Shown here piece by piece: positions 1 through 6,842 of a stretch of DNA of 11,721 nucleotides. Origin of the DNA: MADRE2 sp964397015. GTDB taxonomy: Bacteria; Desulfobacterota; Desulfobacteria; Desulfobacterales; Desulfobacteraceae. The position numbers and the translations under genes are program-made. The stretch spans positions 1 to 11,721 of the forward strand of contig CAYNHL010000114.1 in NCBI GenBank assembly GCA_964397015.1. Reading direction: 5' to 3'. Position 1 is the stretch's first letter, and each line of letters begins with the position of its first letter. The notes under the pieces are model-generated. The model was not told the origin of the DNA. It searched no databases and saw only the letters and a program-made list of their open reading frames with translations.

Positions 1-595
1 GGGACTCTGTTTCCTGTTTTTCGACAAACATATATGTAATTGCCTGGCAATTCATATTCAGCGCTTCACCTTTTTTAGAAGATATTTTTATATCAGCTAT
101 ATTGACAATACGGTCCAGCCTGGCAATCTGGTAGAAAAAATCCGTGATCTGGTGATACCGGCCCTCCACTTTTATATTGATCGGAATTTCTCTGTAAAAT
201 TCTTTGCTGATTTCAGCAGACGGCTGGAATAAATGGAAGCTGAGGCCGGCGGCGGTTCCCGCCTTTGATACACTGGTCAGCAGCGCAGGCACTTCCTTTT
301 TGTCCGGCAGGGCCTTTACCGCTATATTGAACTCTTCCTGGGCCAGTGCCATACGTTTTTCATATTCTTCGAGTTCAGCGGCATGCTGTTTTGTGCTTTT
401 CAAGGTTGCCTGGTGCTTTTTGAATTCAGCCTTGGTATTTTCCAGGGTTTCATACCGGGGCTTGAAAATGGTCAGATAGTATACGCCGGCAATCAATAAA
501 AATGTGGCGATGACTATCAGCAGCCGCTGTATTTTGGACAGAGCGCCGATTTTTTCAAATATGGATGTGAACTTCTGCTTAATTTGATCTGTCAT
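1..595 (-). CDS. pilO: Type IV pilus inner-membrane platform protein PilO, C-terminus cut by window edge
   Basis: 198 codons are visible from the ATG (593-595) to the left edge, with no stop. PilO is a bitopic inner-membrane protein that pairs with PilN to form the periplasmic part of the type IV pilus alignment subcomplex, linking cytoplasmic PilM to the secretin side through PilP. Seen: a short basic and hydrophilic N-terminus, one membrane segment at about residues 24-43, a Lys/Glu-rich coiled coil at about 45-92, then an alpha/beta periplasmic domain (about 95-198). That domain contains the PilO-like stretch IPINIKVEGRYHQITDFFYQ (138-157). The gene starts 22 nt after the pilN stop and has only a purine-rich, weak ribosome site. 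Identification rests on the domain pattern and on its place directly after pilM and pilN. It is partial only because of the window edge. Confidence 0.9.
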   Translation of the reverse strand, partial: MTDQIKQKFTSIFEKIGALSKIQRLLIVIATFLLIAGVYYLTIFKPRYETLENTKAEFKKHQATLKSTKQHAAELEEYEKRMALAQEEFNIAVKALPDKKEVPALLTSVSKAGTAAGLSFHLFQPSAEISKEFYREIPINIKVEGRYHQITDFFYQIARLDRIVNIADIKISSKKGEALNMNCQAITYMFVEKQETES

Positions 596-617
596 CTTTT
601 TTTACTTTCTTTATTCA

Positions 618-1196
618 TCAGTTTTTTTCTGGTGACTCATCCGGTTTTTTGATTGTCGCTTTTGTACACGTAAGATCAAATTCCTTTAAATTAATGCCGT
701 CCTTTATTTTTTTCATTTTTGAATTGTTCAGGTTGACGGTTGAAAACAGGGAGGAGTCTTCAAGCTGGTTCATGAAATCTGCGATGGTTGGGTTGTCAAA
801 GGCGATCCCTTTTATAAGAACATTTTTAGATGTAGTGCTCATCTGGGTAATCCACATTCTTTCCGGAATTACGAGCCCCGTAAACCGGTCAAGAAGTTCA
901 ACCGGTTTTTTTCGTTCAGCCTGAAGTGTTTCCACAATGTTCAGTTTGTCTTCCAGGATCGCAAGATCTTTTTTGATCTGTTTTACCCGGTCCGCCTTGG
1001 CTTTATACTCGGCAATCTGGGCTTTTATGGCGGTGTTTTTCTTTTTGAAATCTTCAATTTCATTATCTATGCTGGCCGTTAGCAGATACAGTCCTGCAAG
1101 GGACAGCAGGACCAAAAGGGAAAAAATAGAAACCTGTTGCCTGATGTTCTCTTTTTGCCGGGCAGCCCTGAAAGGCAGAAGATTGATTTTTATCAT
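618..1196 (-). CDS. pilN: Type IV pilus assembly protein PilN
   Basis: 192 residues, typical for PilN. The protein starts MIKINLLPFR. The conserved INLLP segment (residues 4-8) is the cytoplasmic peptide known in this family to dock into PilM. One membrane helix follows at about 22-41, then a charged coiled coil (about 45-97), then a small periplasmic ferredoxin-like domain from about residue 98 to about 175, ending in a Lys/Glu-rich tail. PilN heterodimerises with PilO and is required for pilus assembly or function. The ATG overlaps the pilM stop as ATGA (1193-1196), so translation is probably coupled; pilO follows after 22 nt. A secretion-system homologue (GspL-like split protein) is the alternative, but the separate short PilM and PilN chains favour a type IV pilus. 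Confidence 0.93.
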   Translation of the reverse strand: MIKINLLPFRAARQKENIRQQVSIFSLLVLLSLAGLYLLTASIDNEIEDFKKKNTAIKAQIAEYKAKADRVKQIKKDLAILEDKLNIVETLQAERKKPVELLDRFTGLVIPERMWITQMSTTSKNVLIKGIAFDNPTIADFMNQLEDSSLFSTVNLNNSKMKKIKDGINLKEFDLTCTKATIKKPDESPEKN

Positions 1197-2251
1197 TTGT
1201 CATCCAACTGTCTAAGTGCCAGTCCCAGGGCGATTGGCGCCTGGGGGGACACGCTGGTTAAATAAGCGTCATCATATTTATTGGACTCGATAACCAGGCC
1301 CTTGAAGGGATCGATGATCGAGGTATCAATGCCGAGTTCAGATCGAAGGGTGTCGATAAAAGACGGGGTAAATACGCTGCCGCCGCTGACCACAACTTTT
1401 TCAACGGTTTTTTCCGATGTATTGGCATGGAAGGTGCGTATGACCTCGTGGATTTCACCGCACCAGGTATTGACTATTTCTTTACAGGTTCCGGTTACCT
1501 TGTCCGCTGTCAGGGTGTCGGCGTACTGTCCGGTGATCGCCATTTCAGCGTCTTCTTCGCTGCATCCGGTTTCATTCATCAGTTCTTCGGCAATCTGCCG
1601 CGACCCGGAAAGATTGTCCCGCATCATCAGGGATGTGCCGTTGTGGAGAATGTTCAGGGAGGTTTTTGAATATCCTATATCGAGCAGAAGGGTAACCTTG
1701 TTTTCTTCTTTATCAGGAATCGTTTCATAGATATTTTGAAGAGCAAAAGTGTCCACATCAATGACACTTGGATGAATTCCGGCCATGTTGACCAGGTCGA
1801 TGTATTCGGCGACCAGGTCTTTTTTGACGGCTACAAGCAGGACATTGATCTGTTCCGGTGCAAACTCGCTTTCCCCTATTACGTGGTAATCGATGTTGAC
1901 ATCATCGATGTCATAGGGGATATACTGCTCGGCCTCGGAGTGAATGGATGCGTGAAGTTCCTTGTCCGGCGCCTTTGCCGTGGTAATGGTCTTGATAACA
2001 ACCGAATGTCCGCCCGTCGATATGGCTACATTTTTCTGCCTGATTTTAGTATTTTTCAGCAATGTCCTTATAACGGCGGCGACCCCTTCCATGTCTTCAA
2101 TCCGGCCTTCCACAATCGCTCCGGAAGGTGTTTTTTCGATTCCGAATTTTTTCAGGACCCGGCCCTTGGGTGTTTTCTTGATTTCAGCCACCTTTATAAA
2201 TGATGAGCCTATATCCAGTCCAACCAGTTGATTGCTTTTTTTAAATATCAT
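1193..2251 (-). CDS. pilM: Type IV pilus assembly protein PilM, actin-like ATPase fold
   Basis: 352 residues, the usual PilM length. PilM is a cytoplasmic actin/FtsA-like nucleotide-binding protein that binds the N-terminal tail of PilN at the inner membrane and couples the cytoplasmic motors to the envelope part of the pilus machine. Seen: phosphate-1 motif GLDIGSSFIKVAEI (11-24), a second phosphate motif LLLDIGYSKTS (188-198), and the adenosine-type motif VVVSGGSV (286-293). The C-terminal segment APIALGLALRQ (338-348) is common in PilM. It is the first gene of the visible minus-strand operon, and its stop overlaps the pilN start. The ATG at 2249-2251 has a poor Shine-Dalgarno sequence (AGTGA about 5-9 nt upstream), but no better in-frame start exists before the AT-rich leader. 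The operon probably continues past the left edge into pilP and pilQ (inference). Confidence 0.94.
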   Translation of the reverse strand: MIFKKSNQLVGLDIGSSFIKVAEIKKTPKGRVLKKFGIEKTPSGAIVEGRIEDMEGVAAVIRTLLKNTKIRQKNVAISTGGHSVVIKTITTAKAPDKELHASIHSEAEQYIPYDIDDVNIDYHVIGESEFAPEQINVLLVAVKKDLVAEYIDLVNMAGIHPSVIDVDTFALQNIYETIPDKEENKVTLLLDIGYSKTSLNILHNGTSLMMRDNLSGSRQIAEELMNETGCSEEDAEMAITGQYADTLTADKVTGTCKEIVNTWCGEIHEVIRTFHANTSEKTVEKVVVSGGSVFTPSFIDTLRSELGIDTSIIDPFKGLVIESNKYDDAYLTSVSPQAPIALGLALRQLDDK

Positions 2252-2337
2252 CAGGTCACTTTATATACTCATTTTAATGTTGATATGCTGCTTAAACATC
2301 ATTATATTTTGGTAATTCGGGTCATTACTACTATACT

Positions 2338-2363
2338 TTTATATGATAATACTGTAATGTCAA
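2338..2363 (-). promoter_or_regulatory. Candidate sigma-70-like promoter for pilMNO
   Basis: On the minus strand a perfect TTGACA (2363-2358) is followed by TATAAA (2343-2338). The 14-bp spacer is shorter than the usual 16-18 bp, so this is a weak or activator-dependent promoter at best. Transcription would begin near 2331 and give a leader of about 80 nt before pilM. No convincing plus-strand promoter for the sensor kinase was found in the same region. Confidence 0.35.
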
Positions 2364-2373
2364 GCATTATCAT
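2343..2373. repeat. Inverted repeat in the pilM / sensor-kinase divergent region, possible operator
   Basis: ATGATAAT (2343-2350) and ATTATCAT (2366-2373) form a perfect 8-bp inverted repeat separated by 15 bp. The arms start 23 bp apart, about two helical turns, so they lie on one face of the DNA. The repeat encloses the TTGACA of the candidate pilM promoter and touches its -10. The 7-mers TGATAAT and ATTATCA equal the half-sites of the 7-1-7 Fur-box model, but their spacing here is 15 instead of 1. The bound regulator is unknown. Confidence 0.5.
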
Positions 2374-2443
2374 GGTTTTTTTTAAAAAAATAACAGAATA
2401 AGATTAGAATTACTATACCGTTAAGGGAAAAACTATAAATTTG

Positions 2444-3871
2444 ATGTCAAAACAGCATTCAATCAAGGGTGCCCGGCCGTTCAGGCTGGTTAAGTATTTT
2501 ACGTTTTCAAGTCTTATCGTGATGTTTGCGGCCACCATTGTCATTTCAGGCCTGAATGCCCACTGGGTGCGCAATATCCTGCTGGAAAAAAACGAAGAAT
2601 TCGATACCCTTCTGGTTGAAAGTCTAAATCACCAGATGTACATGCGATATCTTCTACCCATGAGGTTCAGCCAGGGTTTCATCAGCTTTACCGACAAGGC
2701 ATGGCGGGACCGGCTGGACTATGTCATGCGATCTACCCTTGGCAGTTTCCGGGTTGAAATGGTGAATATCTACGATCCGGACAAGGATGAAATTCATTAC
2801 AGCCTTGACCGGGAGAAAATAGGTTTGAAGAATACCGGAGGGATCAGTTATGAAAAGGCCAGAAACGAAGAATCCACGTTTCGACTGGTCCGAAGCGGCA
2901 GTTTCTGGGAATTGTTTTTCTGGTACCCTGAAGAAACCAAGATTATAACGTTTGCGCCATTGCGCTGGGAGAACCAGGTTTCTTCCACGATTACATACGG
3001 GCAGGTCGTGGGTGTGCTTGAAATTGTCAGGGATGTCACCGAAGACTACAAAACGATTTTCAAGCTCCAGGGCCTGATTGTGGCCTCCTGTTTCATAGTT
3101 ATGGGCGTGTTGTTCATTATCCTGAGATTCGTTGTGAAACAGGGGGAGACTATTATCGAAAGACGTGCCGAAGAGAGACTGCAGCTCGAGCAGAAACTCA
3201 GGCAGACGGAGCATTTGTCCACCATAGGGGAAATGACGGCCGGGGTCTCCCATGAAATACGCAATCCACTGGGTATCATAAAGAGCAGTTCCGAGCTGCT
3301 GAAGAATAAAATGGCGCGGCTGGGTGCCGATACCACTATCGCGGAAATCATTATCGAGGAATCCGGAAGACTGGATTACATTATAAAGGATTTTCTCGAT
3401 TTTGCCAAGCCGAAGAATCCGGATCTGCATCCCTGCCGTGTTGAGGATATCGTTGAGAAAAACCTGTTTTTCCTGGCCGCCCAGACTACATATCAGCATG
3501 TCGAGATCGTTAAGGAATATGCCGATAATGTCCCGGAGATACTTGCAGACAGTGCCATGCTTTACCAGGCTTTTCTCAACATTTTCATCAACGCTTTCCA
3601 GGCCATGCCTGAAAAGGGAGTGCTGACCATCCGGACCTTTTTTGAAAAAGGCAGGGTACACCTTCACTTTCTTGACCAGGGTGAAGGGATTTCGGAAAAA
3701 GCGCTGAAAAAAATATGGAGTCCTTTTTTTACAACCAAGGACAGGGGTACGGGCCTGGGCCTGGGCATCGTAAAAAATATCATTGAAGCACACAATGGCA
3801 GCATAAGAATTTCAAACCGGGAGACAAAAGGCGTGGATGTTGAAATTATACTGCCATGCAGGGAGTCCTGA
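2444..3871 (+). CDS. Two-TM sensor histidine kinase (NtrB/ZraS/AtoS-like), partner of the next gene
   Basis: 475 residues from ATG 2444; a TTG directly before it (2441) would add one residue, and a weak AAGGGA at 2423-2428 does not decide between them. The protein is an inner-membrane kinase. Seen: membrane segment about 19-37, an extracytoplasmic domain of about 165 residues that matches no family I recognise, a second membrane segment about 210-230, then a short charged linker. The HisKA H-box GVSHEIRNPLG follows with phospho-acceptor His270. The HATPase domain has N-box Asn379/Asn383, DQGEG from Asp411, FFTTK and GTGLGLGI. By family knowledge it autophosphorylates and passes phosphate to the adjacent sigma-54 regulator. 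The pair is divergent from pilMNO, which suggests but does not prove a link to pili. PilS is less likely because PilS carries about six membrane helices and this protein has two. The stop is 4 nt before the regulator start. Confidence 0.88.
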   Translation: MSKQHSIKGARPFRLVKYFTFSSLIVMFAATIVISGLNAHWVRNILLEKNEEFDTLLVESLNHQMYMRYLLPMRFSQGFISFTDKAWRDRLDYVMRSTLGSFRVEMVNIYDPDKDEIHYSLDREKIGLKNTGGISYEKARNEESTFRLVRSGSFWELFFWYPEETKIITFAPLRWENQVSSTITYGQVVGVLEIVRDVTEDYKTIFKLQGLIVASCFIVMGVLFIILRFVVKQGETIIERRAEERLQLEQKLRQTEHLSTIGEMTAGVSHEIRNPLGIIKSSSELLKNKMARLGADTTIAEIIIEESGRLDYIIKDFLDFAKPKNPDLHPCRVEDIVEKNLFFLAAQTTYQHVEIVKEYADNVPEILADSAMLYQAFLNIFINAFQAMPEKGVLTIRTFFEKGRVHLHFLDQGEGISEKALKKIWSPFFTTKDRGTGLGLGIVKNIIEAHNGSIRISNRETKGVDVEIILPCRES

Positions 3872-3875
3872 TCCA

Positions 3876-5246
3876 ATGGAAAGAATACTTGTTGTCGATG
3901 ATGAGAGAAATTACCCGATGATTATCGGAGAGATACTCCAGGAGGAGGGGTATGTGAGTCTGACTGCTTCCAACAGCATGGAGGCGCTGGAGATATTGAA
4001 AAATGAACTGGTGGACCTGGTGCTAACGGATGTCAAGATGCCGGGAATGAACGGCATCGAGCTTCTGGAAAAAATCAAGGAAATCAAGCCGGATATGCCG
4101 GTTCTGGTCATGACTGCCTTCGGAAGTGTCGAGATGGCGGTGGAGGCGATGCAGAAAGGTGCCTATACCTATATTATAAAGCCGTTTGAGAACAGTTCGC
4201 TTATAGCCCATATAGAAAAAGCCCTGTCCATCTACAAGATTGTCAGGGAAAATGCAGAGCTGCGGGATGCCATTGCCCAGCGCTACAGCTTTGATAATAT
4301 TATCGGCAAGAGCAAGCCCATGCAGGAGCTGTATGATATTATAAAGAAAGTGGCTCCGACCAACGCCAACATACTGATTGAAGGTGAAAGCGGCACCGGC
4401 AAGGAACTGGTGGCAAAATCAATTCACTACAACAGCCAGAGAAAAGATAATATGATGGTGGCGGTCAACTGTTCCGCATTTGCGGAGTCCCTGCTGGAAA
4501 GCGAGCTTTTCGGTCATGAGAAAGGGGCGTTTACAGGGGCGGTCAACATGAAAAAAGGCCGGTTCGAACTGGCGGACAAAGGCACATTGTTCATCGATGA
4601 AATTGGAGAAATGCCCCTGTCTTTGCAGGTCAAGCTGCTGCGTGTTCTGCAGGAAAGGGTTTTTGAGCGGGTGGGCGGAGTTGTGCCGGTACCGGTGGAT
4701 TTCAGGCTGATTGCCGCAACCAATAAAAACCTGGAACAGGAAGTGGAAAGGGGAAATTTCAGGGAAGACCTTTATTACAGGCTTAATGTGGTAAAAATGA
4801 CCATTCCCCCGTTACGGGAACGACAGGAGGATATTCCGCTGCTGGTCAAACACTTTTTACATAAGTATGCGGATCAGGCCGGTCCGGGCGACCGGGTGAC
4901 CGGTATCTCGCAGGAAGCGGCCCGGCTGCTTTTTGATCACTTGTGGCCTGGAAATGTCAGGGAGCTTGAGAATGTCATGGAGCGGGCAATGATCCTGTCT
5001 GGAAGTGATCATATAACACCATCTGACCTGCCGGTCCATATCCGCCGGACCCATGGCGAGGGATTGAGGCTGGACGGGATACCCGAAGGTGCCGGTCTTG
5101 CCGAAACCCTTGCTGCAGTGGAGAAAAAACTGATAGTCAGGGCCATGAAGCTGTCCGGAAATGTCCAGACCAAAGCAGCCCGAATGCTTGGAATTGGAAA
5201 GAGCGGCCTGAACCAGAAGCTTAAAAAATACAATCTGGATATCTGA
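3876..5246 (+). CDS. Sigma-54-dependent response regulator, NtrC family
   Basis: 456 residues. The ATG at 3876 is preferred because the receiver fold begins at once with MERILVVDDE and a GGGAG site (3861-3865) sits 10 nt upstream; an in-frame start at 3837 lies inside the kinase gene. Three domains are seen. The receiver (1-120) has the acidic pair Asp8/Asp9, phospho-acceptor Asp52, Thr80 and Lys102. The AAA+ sigma-54 interaction domain (about 140-380) has Walker A GESGTGKE (170-177), the sigma-54 contact loop GAFTGA (217-222), Walker B LFIDE (Asp241, Glu242), and the arginine-rich FREDLYYRL and PPLRER motifs. The Fis-type helix-turn-helix is at about 419-456. All catalytic residues are present, so it should be an active activator of RNA polymerase with sigma-54. 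It is co-transcribed with the kinase 4 nt upstream. Targets are unknown; no convincing -24/-12 promoter was seen in the window. AtoC, ZraR and PilR share this architecture, so no symbol is given. Confidence 0.93.
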   Translation: MERILVVDDERNYPMIIGEILQEEGYVSLTASNSMEALEILKNELVDLVLTDVKMPGMNGIELLEKIKEIKPDMPVLVMTAFGSVEMAVEAMQKGAYTYIIKPFENSSLIAHIEKALSIYKIVRENAELRDAIAQRYSFDNIIGKSKPMQELYDIIKKVAPTNANILIEGESGTGKELVAKSIHYNSQRKDNMMVAVNCSAFAESLLESELFGHEKGAFTGAVNMKKGRFELADKGTLFIDEIGEMPLSLQVKLLRVLQERVFERVGGVVPVPVDFRLIAATNKNLEQEVERGNFREDLYYRLNVVKMTIPPLRERQEDIPLLVKHFLHKYADQAGPGDRVTGISQEAARLLFDHLWPGNVRELENVMERAMILSGSDHITPSDLPVHIRRTHGEGLRLDGIPEGAGLAETLAAVEKKLIVRAMKLSGNVQTKAARMLGIGKSGLNQKLKKYNLDI

Positions 5247-5274
5247 TTTTTGAAAGTTTATAAACCCGGTTGCT

Positions 5275-5290
5275 GTTCAAAATTTTGAAC
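5275..5290. repeat. 16-bp perfect palindrome, copy 1
   Basis: GTTCAAAATTTTGAAC reads the same on both strands. It begins 29 nt after the response-regulator stop. A near-identical copy lies 91 bp further on, which makes chance unlikely. It may bind a dimeric regulator. It is also followed by TTTTTG, so a weak hairpin terminator (6-bp AT-rich stem, 4-nt loop) is an alternative reading. Confidence 0.65.
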
Positions 5291-5365
5291 TTTTTGATTA
5301 TGACGTGCATTATTCTTTGTTTACAGCGAGTTATACATTTTTACAAAAATAAATACACCGGCAGG

Positions 5366-5381
5366 GTTCAAGATTTTGAAC
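5366..5381. repeat. 16-bp palindrome, copy 2
   Basis: GTTCAAGATTTTGAAC differs from copy 1 at one central base. Both 6-bp arms, GTTCAA and TTGAAC, are intact. Unlike copy 1 it is not followed by a T-run, so a terminator role does not explain it. The conservation of arms rather than centre fits a protein-binding site. Confidence 0.65.
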
Positions 5382-5407
5382 AATATTTGTGCCATGCAGA
5401 TAGAATC

Positions 5408-5431
5408 CCCGGGGGACCTGGCCGGGTTTTT
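5408..5431 (+). terminator. Candidate intrinsic terminator
   Basis: CCCGG (5408-5412) pairs with CCGGG (5422-5426) around a 9-nt loop and is followed directly by TTTTT (5427-5431). The stem is only 5 bp but GC-rich. It lies about 160 nt past the response-regulator stop and could end that transcript or a short RNA. Confidence 0.35.
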
Positions 5432-5568
5432 GGCTGGATAATAATTTTTTTTATTATGATTTCAGATTGTTAGAAAAAAAAGATGGTATTTTATTGAATA
5501 TGGCAGCTAAATTGCATTGAGGTATTGTCACTAAACATGATGTTGATTTTTTCATCTTTTTTCCTTTT

Positions 5569-5611
5569 CTTGAAAGGGCCGCCTGACACAAAGTCGGGCG
5601 GCCCTTTCAAG
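5569..5611. other. 19-bp-stem hairpin at the 3' end of the feo operon
   Basis: The arms at 5569-5587 and 5593-5611 pair over 19 bp with one G-T wobble and enclose a 5-nt loop (ACAAA). It starts 16 nt after the stop of the TPR gene on the minus strand, so it probably marks the 3' end of that operon. It lacks a U-tract in either direction: the T-rich run (5545-5568) is 5' of the hairpin on plus, hence an A-rich run follows it on minus. It may stabilise the mRNA end or act as a non-canonical terminator. Confidence 0.55.
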
Positions 5612-5626
5612 TTGGAGCGCCTGGAA

Positions 5627-6322
5627 TTATTCAGTGATGCCCAGTTTATGACGTGCAACAGGATCATACATTGAATCGGGAAAATCGGTCGTAATTGTTT
5701 CAAACGCCGTCCTGCCTCCCTCCGAAGCTGCATCAGGATCTGTCTGTGCAATCAGACCTAAAGAGAAATAGGCCTCATCTTTAAGCACCTTGCTGTCGGC
5801 ACTGCTGACCTGCTCAAAATACCGGGCTGCCTCGTCTGTTTTTCCCTGGGATATCAGAGTATGCCCTATGGAGGACAAAAGCAGGTTTTTCATGGCAGGG
5901 TCTTTTTCAAAAGCTTTGAGTGCCCTGTTAAAATAATCGAAAGCCTGGTCGAATTCCGATGCATCGTAACAGATCCTGGCAAATGCAATCAGGGCCATTT
6001 TTCCGGCCGCAGTGTTGCCGTACTGGTCGAAGATATCGGTAAAATCCTTTTGGACCAGATTGTAGCCGCTTTCTGGGTCCTGTGCGCCGTCATAGGCACT
6101 GGATGCCTGTGAGACCAGCAGGGAGGCTTTTTTCTCTGCCGAGCTGAAGCTGTAAAGCACTGCTGAAAAAATGACAACAACCAGGACAAATGCGCCAAGG
6201 ATCAAAAACAGCTGTTTTTTGTACTGCCTGGTAAATGCCAGTCCTCTCAACAATTTTTCCTGGAACGGGTCTATTTGTTCAAGCTCTTTTTTTCGTGCAC
6301 GTGAAATGTTGTGATTTGCCAT
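5627..6322 (-). CDS. Membrane-anchored TPR-repeat protein
   Basis: 231 residues. Seen: a basic cytoplasmic N-terminus (1-36), one membrane helix at about 37-58 (N-in, C-out by the positive-inside rule), then an all-helical extracytoplasmic part. That part has degenerate tetratricopeptide repeats, clearest at about 121-138 (EFDQAFDYFNRAL) and about 160-172 (GKTDEAARYFEQV), with a further helix pair near 184-213. The architecture resembles YfgM-type tetratricopeptide-like proteins, which act as periplasmic scaffolds or chaperones with the secretion machinery; whether this is an orthologue is not shown. A good GAGGAAAG site precedes the ATG. It is the last gene of the minus-strand feo operon, 39 nt after the SH3b gene, followed by a long hairpin. 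Its function in this operon is not known. Confidence 0.8.
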   Translation of the reverse strand: MANHNISRARKKELEQIDPFQEKLLRGLAFTRQYKKQLFLILGAFVLVVVIFSAVLYSFSSAEKKASLLVSQASSAYDGAQDPESGYNLVQKDFTDIFDQYGNTAAGKMALIAFARICYDASEFDQAFDYFNRALKAFEKDPAMKNLLLSSIGHTLISQGKTDEAARYFEQVSSADSKVLKDEAYFSLGLIAQTDPDAASEGGRTAFETITTDFPDSMYDPVARHKLGITE

Positions 6323-6361
6323 TCTTTCCTCTTGTTTAAAATGTGGTTATCTGCAAAATTG

Positions 6362-6826
6362 TTACCAGATCAGTGAGTTGTGAATCCAGCCTATATCGCC
6401 GTCGGCATGTTCAATATTCAGCCAGTTTCCCTGTTTTTTCAATACCTTGAAAGGAACCCCCCTTTCCGTGGTGAATACAATGGGGTTCTTGGTGCCAGGG
6501 CCCTTACGGACATTGCATTTGGCCTTGACAGTGATAACGGATTCCACATTTGTGACCAGTGAATTGTGCAGCCAGGCAGTATCTCCTTCAAAATCTTTTA
6601 CCTGGTACCAGTTTCCCTGTTTTTTTTCGATCAGCAATGGATGGTATTTTTCGACCTGCCAGAGGACCTGGTGGTTTGTGCCGGGTCCTGATCTCAGGTT
6701 AGCGATGCTGCCGGCCACGCATATCCGTTCCCCGGCCCATGCAGCCGGGGCAGTACAGATTTGAAAAAACAGGGCGGCTGGCAGAAATATCAGTAAAATC
6801 CGTTGTATGGATGATTTCGAGTACAT
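6362..6826 (-). CDS. Secreted protein with two bacterial SH3 (SH3b) domains
   Basis: 154 residues. A classic signal peptide (residues 1-31: basic start, hydrophobic core 10-24, probable cleavage after APAAWA) directs it to the periplasm. The mature protein is two tandem SH3b domains, about 34-92 and 97-154. Each has the NLRSGPGT or NVRKGPGT motif, a QGNWYQV or QGNWLNI strand and a final WLHNSL or WIHNSL. The family commonly binds peptidoglycan stem peptides or protein partners. No hydrolase domain is attached, so it is a binding or scaffold protein rather than an enzyme. AGGAG (6836-6840) lies 9 nt before the ATG. It is 16 nt after the feoB stop and 39 nt before the TPR gene, so it is probably co-transcribed with iron uptake. 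A role in placing or stabilising envelope complexes is only a guess. Confidence 0.85.
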   Translation of the reverse strand: MYSKSSIQRILLIFLPAALFFQICTAPAAWAGERICVAGSIANLRSGPGTNHQVLWQVEKYHPLLIEKKQGNWYQVKDFEGDTAWLHNSLVTNVESVITVKAKCNVRKGPGTKNPIVFTTERGVPFKVLKKQGNWLNIEHADGDIGWIHNSLIW

Positions 6827-6842
6827 GACAACTTACTCCTTT

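Larger units (their letters stand above)
5247..5626. other. 380-bp region without a protein gene between convergent genes
   Basis: The region is AT-rich and has no convincing coding frame. It holds two near-identical 16-bp palindromes, a weak plus-strand terminator candidate, an A/T-only inverted repeat (ATAATAA and TTATTAT at about 5438-5457), and a 19-bp-stem hairpin at 5569-5611. Between the palindromes, TTGAAC (5285-5290), 17 bp and CATTAT (5308-5313) form a weak plus-strand promoter-like match. With the terminator candidate it could delimit a short RNA of about 110 nt; this is speculative. Confidence 0.6.

Noticed and set aside
2654..3793. Long antisense frame of 379 codons opposite the sensor kinase
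   Set aside because: The plus strand has a full histidine kinase with all motifs; the antisense frame shows no domain and is a codon-bias shadow.
3837..3875. Earlier start for the response regulator
   Set aside because: It would overlap the kinase gene by 35 nt and add 13 residues ahead of the normal receiver start; the ATG at 3876 has a good ribosome site.
5275..5381. The two palindromes as a short CRISPR or mobile-element end
   Set aside because: There are only two units, no regular spacers, no transposase and no target duplication.
5419..5435. Possible sigma-54 -24/-12 site (TGGC and TTTTTGGCT)
   Set aside because: The GG-to-GC spacing is 11 instead of 10, the -12 element is TGGC rather than TTGC, and no plus-strand gene follows before 10019.
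5270..5473. Open frame of 67 codons with a TTG start in the gap after the response regulator
   Set aside because: It has no ribosome site, its start sits in the first palindrome region, and both palindromes fall inside the frame. Its composition looks like translated AT-rich spacer.
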